Shown: positions 16,765-25,000, counted from the stretch's first letter. The stretch: DNA of 25,000 nt from Symbiodinium natans (GCA_905221605.1 CAJNDS010000670.1:52501-77500), one strand, 5' to 3'. Notes: generated by a model not told the origin, from the sequence alone. A program made the numbers and translations.

Positions 16765-17163
16765 AGGGTTTTTGAATGTACAGGGTTTAGGGTTTAGGGT
16801 TTAGGGTTTAGGGTTTAGGGTTTAGGGCTTAGGGTTTGGGGTTTTGGGTTAAGGGCTTAGGGTTTTGGGGGTGGGGGGTGAACAAACCCTAATTGCTAAA
16901 CCCGAAACCCCAGGGTCTAGGCTTTAGGGCTCCGATCTCGGGATTGGTGGTTTACAGTAAACCCTAAACCCTAAACCCTAAACCCCAAACCCTAAAGCCT
17001 AAACCCTAGGGTTTATAGGGTACTGGGTTCATGGGGTTTATGCGGTTTAGGTCTGCAAAAGCGGCGCAAAGTCACAAAAGACCCTGGGAAACTAGATATG
17101 AAGTCCAACCGGGCTTAGGGTTTATAGGGTATAGGGTTTAGGGTTTAGGGTTTAGGGTTTAGG
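16765..17163. repeat. Alternating telomere-like blocks with two tight palindromic flips
   Basis: G-rich 16765-16880, C-rich 16883-16905, C-rich 16960-17008, G-rich 17009-17060 and 17116-17163. The flips include the perfect palindrome AAACCCTAGGGTTT at 17001-17014 and GGTTTACAGTAAACC at 16949-16963. The unique DNA at 17060-17115 holds nothing recognised. Confidence 0.88.
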
Positions 17164-17267
17164 TTGGGATGTTCCCCCTTATGCTGACAGTCCCTCATAG
17201 GGAACATAATAGGGAGTACCGTAATCACGTTTGAGGACTGCTTTCGTATAAGGGGCAACATCCCAAG
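17164..17267. mobile_element. MITE-like element, family 1, copy 3, within a TTTAGGG array
   Basis: Ends TTGGGATGTT (17164-17173) and AACATCCCAA (17257-17266). Inner inverted repeat CCTTATGCTGACAGTCCC against TGAGGACTGCTTTCGTATAAGG. TTTAGGG units lie directly on both sides, so the array was apparently split by insertion of the element, or grew around it. Confidence 0.8.
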
Positions 17268-17316
17268 GTTTAGGGTTTGGGGGGCTTTGGGGTCCAGGGT
17301 TTAGAGAATTTATGGT

Positions 17317-17367
17317 GCCTTAAACCCTAAACCCTAAACCCTAAACCCTAAACCCTAAACTTAAACC

Positions 17368-17413
<46 letters not shown>

Positions 17414-17460
17414 ACCCTAAACCCTAAACCCTAACCCTAAACCCTAAACCCTAAACCCCC
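17317..17460 (-). repeat. CCCTAAA array with a run of CCCTCAA variants
   Basis: Five or six CCCTAAA units, then seven consecutive CCCTCAA units, then CCCTAAA again. The clustering of one variant shows local spread by slippage or conversion rather than random mutation. Confidence 0.93.
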
Positions 17461-17462
17461 TG

Positions 17463-17549
17463 GTGCCTTGCCAATACTGCTGCGCCGGCCCCTGTGGCCA
17501 AGAGCCCCAGGGCTGCGCACCTGGATACTGTGGGGTTGTTGGTTGCTTA
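17463..17549 (+). CDS. Cysteine-rich exon-like segment
   Basis: The plus strand reads VPCQYCCAGPCGQEPQGCAP, then GYCGVVGCL: seven cysteines in 29 residues, C-x2-CC-x3-C-x6-C-x4-C-x4-C. It lies between a C-rich block on the left and a G-rich block on the right. Spacing resembles small metal-binding or disulfide-rich modules, but no family is recognised, and the reading could be accidental. Confidence 0.3.
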
Positions 17550-17554
17550 AGGGC

Positions 17555-18225
17555 CCTTCAGGGTTTAGGGATTCAGGGTTTCGGGTTTAGGGTTTAGGGT
17601 TTAGGGTTTGGGGTTTAGGGTGTAGGGTTTAGGGTTTAGGGTTTGGGGTATGGGGTTTAGGGTTTAGGGTTTGGGGTAGGGCTAGTCGGGCTGGTAGGGC
17701 TAGTGGGGGTAGCGGGGCTTTGTGTCTTCTTTCGGCGTTTTTAGGGGTTGAGGGCTAGTTCCCAACGCTGCTCCGATAGCCGCTACCTCCCCAGGGCCAA
17801 AAATGAGTGCCGGTCTGGGGTTTGGAGTCTGGGGTTTGCGGTCTGGGGTTTAGGGTTTAGGGTTTAGGGTTTAGGGTTTGGGGTTTGGGGTTTGGGGTTT
17901 GGGGTTTGGGGTTTAGGGAGTCTGGGCAGTTCGAGGCTATGCCGCGGGCTCAGTTAACCCTAAACTCTAAACCTTGGGGCTTTGAGTGCCAACCATCCAT
18001 CATGGCCCGGAACCAGAAATCTCAGCGCTTCTCTTCTTGGGTTTAGGGTTTAGGGTTTAGGGTTTAGGGTTTAGGGTTTAGGGTTTAGGGTTTAGGGTTT
18101 AGGGTTTAGGGTTTAGGGTTTAGGGTTTAGGGTTTAGGGTTTAGGGTTTAGGGTTTTTAGGGTTTAGGGTTTAGGGTTTAGGGTTTAGGGTTTAGGGTTT
18201 AGGGTTTAGGGTTTAGGGTTCGGGT
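17555..18225 (+). repeat. TTTAGGG / TTTGGGG arrays, largest clean array at 18039-18222
   Basis: G-rich blocks at 17558-17690 and 17838-17920 contain runs of TTTGGGG. 18039-18222 holds about 26 almost perfect TTTAGGG units. The unique spacer at 17926-18038 is interrupted by two CCCTAAA-like units. Confidence 0.93.
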
Positions 18226-18261
18226 TTCGTAGCAAGATGACTTTAACAGAATTCATTTCAG

Positions 18262-18369
18262 AACATCTTGATTCCAGAGGCAGCTGGCCGCCAAATAGAA
18301 ACATTCGAGGACCTCAAGCAGGGCTCCTCAGCGGGTTCCAAGATTTATGATCCTAGTGGTTCTGAATAG
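18262..18369 (+). CDS. Exon-like segment ending in a stop, unknown protein
   Basis: After CATTTCAG the plus strand reads NILIPEAAGRQIETFEDLK, then QGSSAGSKIYDPSGSE, and TAG at 18367-18369. TTTAGGG arrays in the same orientation lie on both sides. It could be a terminal exon, with the upstream array in an intron. No family recognised. Confidence 0.38.
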   Translation, partial: NILIPEAAGRQIETFEDLKQGSSAGSKIYDPSGSE

Positions 18370-18600
18370 GGTTTAGGGTTTAGGGTTTAGGGTTTAGGGT
18401 TTAGGGTTTAGGGTTTAGGGTTTAGGGTTTAGGGTTTAGGGTTTAGGGCTTAGGGCTTAGGGTTTAGGGTTTAGTGTTTTTCGGGTTTTAGGGTTTAGGG
18501 TTTAGGGTTTAGGGTTTAGGGTTTCCCCACCTTTTTCCGATTCCGAACTCAGACCTAAACCCTAAACCCTAAACCCTAAACCCCAAGTAGACTCGTAGTG
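18370..18600. repeat. TTTAGGG array followed by a short CCCTAAA block
   Basis: G-rich 18367-18525 with CTTAGGG and TTTAGTG variants, then about 30 bp of unique DNA and C-rich 18553-18588. Confidence 0.9.
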
Positions 18601-19740
18601 GCCATCCGACTGCTGCTTGCCCACATTCCTCCTTCGCCATCTCGCCCTACACACGCACACGCAGAGCGCGTACGCACCTGCAGCCCCTAAACCCTTTACC
18701 CGAAACCCTGAACCCCAAACCCTAAACCCGAAACCCGAAACCCCAAACCCCAAACCGCACATGCAGATGCGCACCTCATGTTCTTGGCTGATTTGCTTGC
18801 TCCGCTGCTCCAATTGGGGGCAGGGTTCAGGGTTCAAGGTTTAGGGTTTAGGGCCTCTCAGGGTCTCTAAGGGTAACACAAAAAAAAAGGTCTAGCTGCT
18901 AAATTGGTGAGGATTCAGCGGCTTCAAGCCTCAAAGACACCCCTAAACCCCAAACCCTCAACCCTAAACCCTGAACCCTAATCCTTGTTCATTGTTTGGA
19001 TAATATTAACAATTTAAATTTGTATTCCTTATTGGGTTTAAGTACCCTTAAAGATGTAAAATGTTACCCAACCATGACAAAGAATCCCCTAAACCCTGAA
19101 ACTTACACACCGGCGCCTCCCGAGGACTGTTCGCTGTGGCCCCCGTGCACTGTCCTGGCCGAGGGTCATCAGGTTGGGCCACGTTTAGACTTCGGGGTTT
19201 CGGGGTTTGGGTTGAGGGTTTTGCACACGAAGCGCAGCACCAAGAGCCTCTACCTACAGCATTCGAGTCGGAGTTTCATTGGCTGTGCTTCGGAAACTCT
19301 CTCCCTACACAAGCGAGGAAACGTCAAGCGCATGAGTTCCGTTCATTCCAGGTTCCAGACCTGCTTTTGCAAAGGATCCCGAAATTCGTGATCACGTGAG
19401 GAGCCAAGGGACGCACTGTATATTTTGCTCAACATGCCAAGCTATGTTTATGAAACTCCTGAAAAAATTCTACGAAGGTGAATGATTACGTGTGTTCCTG
19501 GTTGGTTTTGTTTGGCTCGCTCTCCATCTCACATCGTTTTCGCTTTACTCACTGCAAGCCACGAACAACTACAACTCCACCGTTCAAATGCATGTACAAG
19601 GAAGACTGTTTCGGCTCAGCTCCAACACTTTTTCGTGCGTGCACTAGCCTCCAAGCAATAACTGCCCACAGTCATTCACAAACACCCATTTCATGCCAAA
19701 CCCTCAGACACTACAGCCCTAAAACCCTCAAACCCAAAAT
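18600..19740. other. Longest unique region of the right half; weak coding signals
   Basis: Short telomere-like blocks occur at 18690-18755, 18820-18855 and 18941-18982. An AT-rich patch at about 19000-19080 reads NNLNLYSLLGLSTLK. At 19220-19399 the plus strand reads HEAQHQEPLPTAFESEFHW and ends in PDLLLQRIPKFVIT and a stop, a possible last exon; 19400-19740 would then be its 3' flank. A second frame (19478-19753) starts hydrophobic and has no recognised domain. Nothing here is secure. Confidence 0.25.
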
Positions 19741-20062
19741 CCGAAAACCCTAAACCCTGCACCCGAAAACCCTAGAGTCCCCAACGAGTTAGGGCTTAAA
19801 CCCTAAACCCCAAACCCTAAACTCTAAACTTACCCTAAACCCTAAACCCTAAACCCTGATCATATCCGCGTCCTGGAGTAGGCCTCTTGCCGGGCCGACG
19901 TGCTCGGCGCGCCGTCGCGCACGCTCGTTGGCCTCGGGGACCAGCCCCCCAAAGAAGATTCGGAAGCCCTCAATAGGGTTTAGGGTTTAGGGTTTAGGGT
20001 TTAGGGTTTAGGGTTTAGGGTTTAGGGTTTAGGGTTTAGGGTTTAGGGTTTAGGGTTTAGGC
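19740..20062. repeat. C-rich and G-rich blocks around a coding-like island
   Basis: CCCTAAA-like units at 19740-19857 and about twelve TTTAGGG units at 19976-20060. These are the left and right flanks of the segment at 19858-19974. Confidence 0.9.
19858..19974 (-). CDS. Exon-like segment, unknown
   Basis: The minus strand reads IEGFRIFFGGLVPEANERAR, then RRAEHVGPARGLLQDADMI, 39 codons with an aromatic strand followed by a charged helix-like part. It exactly fills the interval between inverted telomere-like arrays. Confidence 0.38.
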
Positions 20063-20065
20063 CCT

Positions 20066-21060
20066 TTAACCCCGAGCCCTAAACCGGCAACCCTAAAATT
20101 GGGTTTAGGGCGCAGGTTTCCTAGCCTCACCGTCTGAAGCCCTAAACCCTAAACCCTGAAACCCTGAACCTAAACCTCTAAAGCCGAATTCCTTAACCCT
20201 GTAAATCCGGAACCCTAAACGCTGAAACTAAACCCCAAAACCTTAAACCCTGAAGGCAATTACCCTAAACCCTGAACCCTAAACCCTAAACTCCGAAACC
20301 CTGAAGCCCGAACCCTAAGCTTGAGCAGAGAGACGCACTCGATCGGGGCTTTGGTACCATGCGGCCCTGATGTGTCTCTCTCTCCAGGCTTTATAGGGTT
20401 TAGGGTTTAGGGTTTAGGGTTTAGGGTTTAGGGTTTAGGGTTTAGGGTTTAGGGCTAGGGTTTAGAGCTTTCGGGTTTTAGGGATTAGGGTTTTTAGGGC
20501 TTCTGAATCTCCGGGATAGGTATGATTTGACTGCTTGTTTTCGGGTTCGGGGCTTGGGTTATGGCAACCCTGGGCCGCTTCGCTCAAAGACCCCTGACAA
20601 GATTGCAAGGCCCTCGCAAGCGGACTGAAGCTAAGGAAGATTTAGGGTTTAGGGTTTAGGGTTTAGGGTTTAGGGTTTAGGGTTTAGAGGGCTCAGGGTT
20701 GAGTTTAGGGTTTCGGGTTTAGGGTAGAGTGTTTAGGGTACGGCCAAGCAAAAAACCAAATCCTGAACCCCACGATCGAAGGACAGAAGCTAAACCACTA
20801 CCCCAAACCTGTAAACCCTACGCCTCCCCTAAACCCTAAACCCTAAACGCGAAATCCTAAACCGTAAACCCTAAACCCTCAAGCCTAAACCCTAAACCCC
20901 CAAGCCTGAACCACTAAACCCCTGCTCTCCCGATGGGAAGCAGGAAGCCCGGGCTTTAGGGTTTTCCAATTTACGGGTTTAGGGTTTCGGGGGGAAGGAG
21001 TTAGGGTCTACGGTCTAGGGTGTAGGGTTTGGGGCGTAGGGTTAGGGTTCAGGGCCTTTC
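20066..21060. repeat. Degenerate blocks of both orientations
   Basis: C-rich 20066-20095 and 20138-20325, G-rich 20393-20540 and 20640-20740, C-rich 20755-20925, G-rich 20950-21060. A good acceptor-like site (TGTCTCTCTCTCCAG) lies at about 20372-20386. At 20326-20392 the minus strand reads KPGERDTSGPHGTKAPIECV. Confidence 0.8.
20561..20641 (+). CDS. Possible N-terminal exon
   Basis: ATG opens MATLGRFAQRPLTRLQGPRK then RTEAKED, a basic start of the kind seen in organelle-targeted or nuclear proteins, before a TTTAGGG array. TTTAGGG blocks lie on both sides. Weak; no downstream exon identified. Confidence 0.25.
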
Positions 21061-22405
21061 GGGCTTCCCTGGGTGGGGACGGGGGTAACTAGGGTGTGTA
21101 CGGCATTTCTAGAGCTCTGTTTGAACTGTAGTTTCGGGGCTTAGGGGATTAGGGTTTAGACCTTGGGGTTCGGCGACCCTAGTCCTCTCGAAACCGGAAA
21201 ACCCTAAACCTATATGTTAAAAAAAGGACAATGACGCCTAGAGCCTTTTGGATTAAACAACGAACCCCAAAAGGACAACAACCCCACACCCCAGATATTA
21301 GACCCTAAACTCTATAAACGCCGGCAGCCCAAAACCCGAAGCCCTCAACCCTAAACCCCGCACCCTAAACCCTCAACCCCAACCCTAAACCCTAAACCCT
21401 AAACCCTGAACCCCAAACCCTAAACCGTAAACAGCCGAGGCTGCCTGCGGAGGGCAGCGGGGCGCGTCGAGGCTGTGGCGGGGGAAGCTGCAGCAGCGCG
21501 CCTTGAGACTGACGGATGTTTGAGGGTTCAGGGCTCCGAGACCCCAAACCAGGGCTCCGAGACCCTAAACCTTAAACCCTAAACCTTAAACCCTAATTAA
21601 ACCCTAAACCTGGGCTCCGAGACCCTAAACCCTAAACCCGAAACCCTAAACCCTAAACCCTAATCAAACCCTAAACCCCCTAGACGCTCCGGGAATGACA
21701 GGGGCGGAGCGCCCAAAAGCCCTCCTCAAAGCTCTTTTGGGGTGTGGGTTCGCGATTGTAGGTGCTTAGGGTTTAGGGCTTGGGGTCTGGGACTTTTGTT
21801 TATGGTTTTGCTTGATGCTTCAGTAGCAGCCCCAAACCCTAAGCCCTAAACCCTAAACCCTAAACCCTAAACCCTAAACCCTAAACCCTAAATGCTCGAC
21901 CCTGGGCCCTAAACCCTAAACACTAGGTTTGGGGGTCACTGGTCCTCGGACTGAGTCAATAAAAGGTTTAGGGTGTTGGGTGCAGGGGTTTATGGTTCAG
22001 ACACTTTAAGAGCCCAAAGGCCCTATGAAAACCCGCGAAGGCCCTCCACTCTAAGCTCTAACCCCTCCAGCCTGAACCCTCTTAACAGACGCCTGTGCTG
22101 GAAACCTTAAGCCCTAAGCCCACCCAAAAACTCTAATTCCCAAACGCTAGGCCTTACACCCTATTTCCATCACAGCCCTCAAAACCCTTGCAGACCCGAA
22201 TGAAGCCCCAAACCCCAAACTCCAAACCCTAAACCCCCAAAAGCCAAAAGCCCAAAAGCCCCAAAAACCCAAAACCCTAACCCCCAAACACAAAACCCTG
22301 AACCCCAAAACCCGGAAAACCCGAAACAAAATTTTTCCGAAACCCTATAACCTATAACCCGAAACCCTAAACCCGAAATCCTAAACCCTAAACCCTAAAC
22401 CCCGA
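21060..22405. repeat. Mostly C-rich degenerate tract with short unique islands
   Basis: C-rich blocks at 21180-21430, 21540-21680, 21828-21930 and 22190-22405. GGGCTCCGAGACCC recurs three times between 21530 and 21626 (preceded by CA, CA and CT), a local 30-60 bp repeat built with CCCTAAA units. At about 21450-21510 the plus strand reads RVEAVAGEAAAARLETDGC. No gene is recognised. Confidence 0.65.
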
Positions 22406-22465
22406 AGCCCATTGCCTCCGCGGGCTCGTCGCGCGGGCGGCGCGGCTTGGACTGGCGCTGAGGGC

Positions 22466-22910
22466 TTCGGGGGCTCTTTGGGGGTTTAGGGCTTTGGGGT
22501 TTAGGGTTATAGGGGTTAGGGTTTAGGGCTTAGGGTTTAGGGTTTAGGATTATAGGGTTTAGGGCTTAGGGTTTAGGATTATAGGGTTTAGGGTTTCGGG
22601 CTTCTGGTTTAGGGTTCAGGGTTCAGGGCTTGGGTCTTTGGGCCTTGGGTTTCGAGGGTTTTGGGGTTAGGGTGTTGGGGCTTAGAGCTCTCGAAACCCT
22701 AAACCCTGAACGGGCTTTGGGGTTGGGTTTAAGCTTTGGGTGTTGGGGGGGGGGGGGGGGCAAGGGACAACAGCCCAAAATGTGCCATTCATGCTTGAGG
22801 GCTTTTTTAGGGGCCTGGGCTGACTGCAGGGTCTTGAGCTTTAAGGTTCAGGGTTCAGGGTTTAGGGTCCAGGGCTTAGGGTTTGGGGTTTAGGGTTTAG
22901 AGTTTAGGGT
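22466..22910 (+). repeat. TTTAGGG-like blocks with TTATAGGG variants and a G-run
   Basis: G-rich 22466-22680 contains a 33-bp repeat of GGATTATAGGGTTTAGGG type (about 22545 and 22578). A tight flip to C-rich lies at about 22690 and a G-run of about 16 at 22745. On its left, 22406-22465 reads RQSKPRRPRDEPAEAMGF on the minus strand. Confidence 0.85.
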
Positions 22911-22912
22911 TC

Positions 22913-23062
22913 CTCCCAGACGTCGCCCGGGATAAATGTAGCACACGCCAAGCACCCAGCCCCGTACCGGCGACAGCCCTGTACGAAGTACTGACCGCAG
23001 TTGCAAGGTACTGCAGGAACCTTAAACGGGGGTTTGCGATACTTGGGTGCCATACTGGGGTC
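22913..23062 (-). CDS. Cysteine-rich exon-like segment, unknown protein
   Basis: Fifty codons after an AG|GAC acceptor-like site: DPSMAPKYRKPPFKVPAVP, then CNCGQYFVQGCRRYGAGC, then LACATFIPGDVWEE. Five cysteines are spaced C-x-C-x7-C-x6-C-x2-C, with ordinary hydrophobic and aromatic residues between, which suggests a metal-binding or disulfide fold. No stop over 150 bp and varied composition favour a true exon. I cannot name the family. Confidence 0.42.
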
Positions 23063-23490
23063 CTTATTCTAAGGGGATCCTACTACTTGGGGGTCGACAT
23101 TAGGGTCCCTGATTTTGTAAATCCCCAAAAGAGCCAACATTCTTCCCCTAAACCCTTGATTACCAACATTCTTACCCTAAACCCTCAACCCTAAACCCTC
23201 AACCCTAAACCCTAAACCCTAAACCCTAAAACCTAAACCCTGAACCCTAACCTCTACACAAGAAAGTATGTCCATACCCGGCTTTCGAGGTCAGCCGAGG
23301 CTTAGGGCACGGAGGGCTGCAAGGGTTTTCGGGTCTAGGTTCCGAAGATGAAGGGTTAAGGCCTAAACTCTAAGCCCTAAACCCTAAACCCTGAACCCTA
23401 ACCCTAAATCCCTAGCCCTAAACCCAAAACCCTAAACCCTAAACCCTAAAACCTAAACCCCTAACCCTAAACCCTAAACCCTAAACCCGG
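23063..23490. repeat. Unique stretch then C-rich blocks
   Basis: 23063-23140 is unique with no gene. CCAACATTCTT followed by CCCTAAACCCT-like sequence occurs twice (about 23127 and 23164). C-rich blocks are at 23141-23250 and 23360-23490. At 23491-23558 the minus strand reads MASLILEHFPPAALLGRDD, a weak exon candidate. Confidence 0.7.
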
Positions 23491-23584
23491 GTCATCTCTT
23501 CCCAGCAGAGCTGCCGGGGGAAAGTGCTCGAGGATCAGCGAAGCCATGCAGTGCCACCTGTTTAGGGTTTAGGGTTTAGGGTTG

Positions 23585-23900
23585 AGGGTGTGAGGGTGTG
23601 AGGGTGTGAGGGTGTGAGGGTGTGAGGGTGTGAGGGTGTGAGGGTGTGAGGGTGTGAGGGTGTGAGGGTGTGAGGGTGTGAGGGTGTGAGGGTGTGAGGG
23701 TGTGAGGGTGTGAGGGTGTGAGGGTGTGAGGGTGTGAGGGTGTGATGAGGGTGTGAGGGTGTGAGGGTGTGGGTGTGAGGGTGTGAGGGTGTGAGGGTGT
23801 GAGGGTGTGAGGGTGTGAGGGTGTGAGGGTGTGAGGGTGTGAGGGTGTGAGGGTGTGAGGGTGTGAGGGTGTTCGGGTGTTCGGGTGTTAGGGTGTTAGG
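23585..23900 (+). repeat. GGGTGTGA 8-mer minisatellite derived from a telomere-like array
   Basis: TTTAGGG units give way, through TTGAGGG, to more than thirty copies of GGGTGTGA, with one expanded unit near 23745 and one contracted unit near 23770. The array ends in GGGTGTTC and GGGTGTTA units. It has one dominant orientation and little divergence. Confidence 0.95.
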
Positions 23901-24165
23901 GTCTTAGGGTAAGTCTTTGGGTGTTAGGGTTTGAGGTTTTGGGGTTCTAGGGTCTTAGGGTTTCTTGGTTGTAGGGTTTTTGGGCTATGGGGTTTTAGGG
24001 CTTCCGGGTTTTCGCGTGCAGGGTTCTCGGGCTTCAGGTTGGATGAGACGGGTTCAGGCTTAGGGTGTTTGAGGTTTAGGTTGTTGAGCGTTTCGGGTGT
24101 TTAGGAGTTAAGGGCTGCTAGGCTTTTGTCAAAGTAGGTTCAAGTTTTAGGGTTTTCTGCTTCTC

Positions 24166-24415
24166 CTAAACCCTAAACCCTAAACCCTAAACCCTAAAAC
24201 CCTTGGAGACTTCGGCTTCGGGAGAAGAAGGTTTTGGGTATATGATAAGGTTCGGCGCTCATTCGGCTTAGGGCTTGGGATTTCGGATGTTGGGGGGTGG
24301 GGGGGGGGCCTAAACCCTAAACCCTAAACCCTAAACCCTAAACCCTAAACCCTAAACCCTAAACCCTAAACCCTAAACCCTAAACCCTAAACCCTAAACC
24401 CTAAACCCTAACCCT
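24166..24415 (-). repeat. CCCTAAA arrays, the second about fifteen units
   Basis: A short block lies at 24166-24200 and a clean one at 24309-24415. A G-run-rich segment between them flips to C-rich with only a few bases in between at about 24308. Confidence 0.93.
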
Positions 24416-24416
24416 G

Positions 24417-24494
24417 CTCGAGCTGCCTGGCATCAAGCTCCGCCTCAGAAGCGTCAGCGGTGCTGGCCGCCGCCGCCCCTTCAAAGTGCCGGCG
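24417..24494 (-). CDS. Exon-like alanine/glutamate-rich segment
   Basis: The minus strand reads RRHFEGAAAASTADASEAEL then DARQLE, likely helical. It fills the gap between a C-rich array on the left and a G-rich array on the right. Function unknown. Confidence 0.35.
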
Positions 24495-24549
24495 ATTTAG
24501 GGTTTAGGGCTTAGGGTTTAGGGTTTAGGGTTTAGGGTTTAGGGTCTTA

Positions 24550-24639
24550 GGGCCCTTAGAAGGGCATTCCTTATATACCTATACATTTTAAAGGGGGCCA
24601 TACTTCAGAACCCTTTACTAGGGACCATGTTAAGGGCCC
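24550..24639. mobile_element. MITE-like element, family 2, copy 2, without insert
   Basis: Ends GGGCCCTTA and TAAGGGCCC, 90 bp in all. The interior shares TATATACC-TATACA, CATACTTC-GAACCCT and GGGACCAT-TTAAGGGCCC with the element at 10134-10291 but lacks its CCCTAAA block. It lies inside a TTTAGGG-rich stretch. Confidence 0.68.
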
Positions 24640-24659
24640 TGAGAGGGGTTTAAGGTTTA

Positions 24660-25000
24660 GGTGGTTTAGGGTTTAGGGTTTAGGGTTTAGGGTTTAGGGT
24701 TTAGGGTTTAGGGTTTAGGGTTTAGGGTTTAGGGTTTAGGGTTTAGGGTTTAGGGTTTAGGGTTTAGGGTTTAGGGTTTAGGGTTGCCTGTGGTCCTCAC
24801 AGCGCGCAACCGGTCGCGCGTCGCGCAGCCACCAGGTGCTGGCCTTTTCTGTTTGGTCTTGGGGCCCTGGACCCTAAAACCCTAAAACCCTAAAACCCTA
24901 AGACCCTAAGACCCCAAGACCCTAAAACGCAGAAACACTAAAACCCTGAAACCCTAAAGCCCTAAAAACCTAAAAATCTAAAGCTTAAACCCCAAGTAAA
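24660..25000. repeat. Clean TTTAGGG array, 83-bp island, then CCCTAAAA 8-mer tract
   Basis: About seventeen perfect TTTAGGG units end at 24785. The island at 24786-24868 reads QDQTEKASTWWLRDARPVAR on the minus strand. From 24869 the window ends in CCCTAAAA units (8-mers) with CCCTAAGA variants. Confidence 0.88.

Noticed and set aside
18562-18844. Frames rich in GFGVSGFGFRVWG or NPKPQTLNPK
   Set aside because: These peptides are translations of TTTAGGG/CCCTAAA repeats; such predictions are a known artefact in genomes with these repeats.
23585-23900. CRISPR-like array
   Set aside because: Contiguous 8-mers without unique spacers; eukaryotic minisatellite.

Overview
This is nuclear DNA from a eukaryote with a plant/algal-type telomere repeat (TTTAGGG). 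The best guess is a dinoflagellate. The window is saturated with interstitial TTTAGGG/CCCTAAA arrays in both orientations, its one clear gene is split into short exons by very small introns (one of them apparently GC-AG), and the peptides read from the repeats (GLGFRV, NPKPQTLNP types) are common in predicted dinoflagellate proteins. The lineage is an inference. No rRNA, tRNA, CRISPR or bacterial operon was seen.

Layout: positions 1-10,930 and 15,290-25,000 are a mosaic. Telomere-like blocks of 30-400 bp alternate in orientation and are separated by unique segments of mostly 55-160 bp. Many unique segments hold an open, protein-like frame without a start codon, and are best read as exons or exon fragments. 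The best sets are a plus-strand series at about 4,046-5,226, a plus-strand series at about 9,356-10,143, a coiled-coil pair of exons on the minus strand at 16,268-16,510, and a cysteine-rich minus-strand segment at 22,913-23,062. Two families of small inverted-repeat (MITE-like) elements are present: three copies of a TTGGGATGTT family and two copies of a GGGCCCTTAA family. A further singleton has a TTTCCCAACATAG terminal repeat. Some copies sit inside telomere-like arrays and others contain one.

The centre (about 10,930-15,290) is free of telomere-like arrays. Its minus strand carries a cellular RNA-dependent RNA polymerase (eukaryotic RdRP/RDR family). I could assemble twelve exons from 14,485 down to a stop at 11,385, giving a 687-residue protein with the family landmarks in order: a DG-type motif, GKGLLSV, LRLRDSCNKL, the WRYP...DI segment, the catalytic GGGDYDGD and the late AYDVPKK. 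Upstream of it is a GC-rich region with a possible caspase-like YAGHG exon.

Functionally, the only gene that can be assigned is the RDR, whose family makes double-stranded RNA for RNA silencing. The rest documents how telomere-type repeats, small mobile elements and exons are interleaved.
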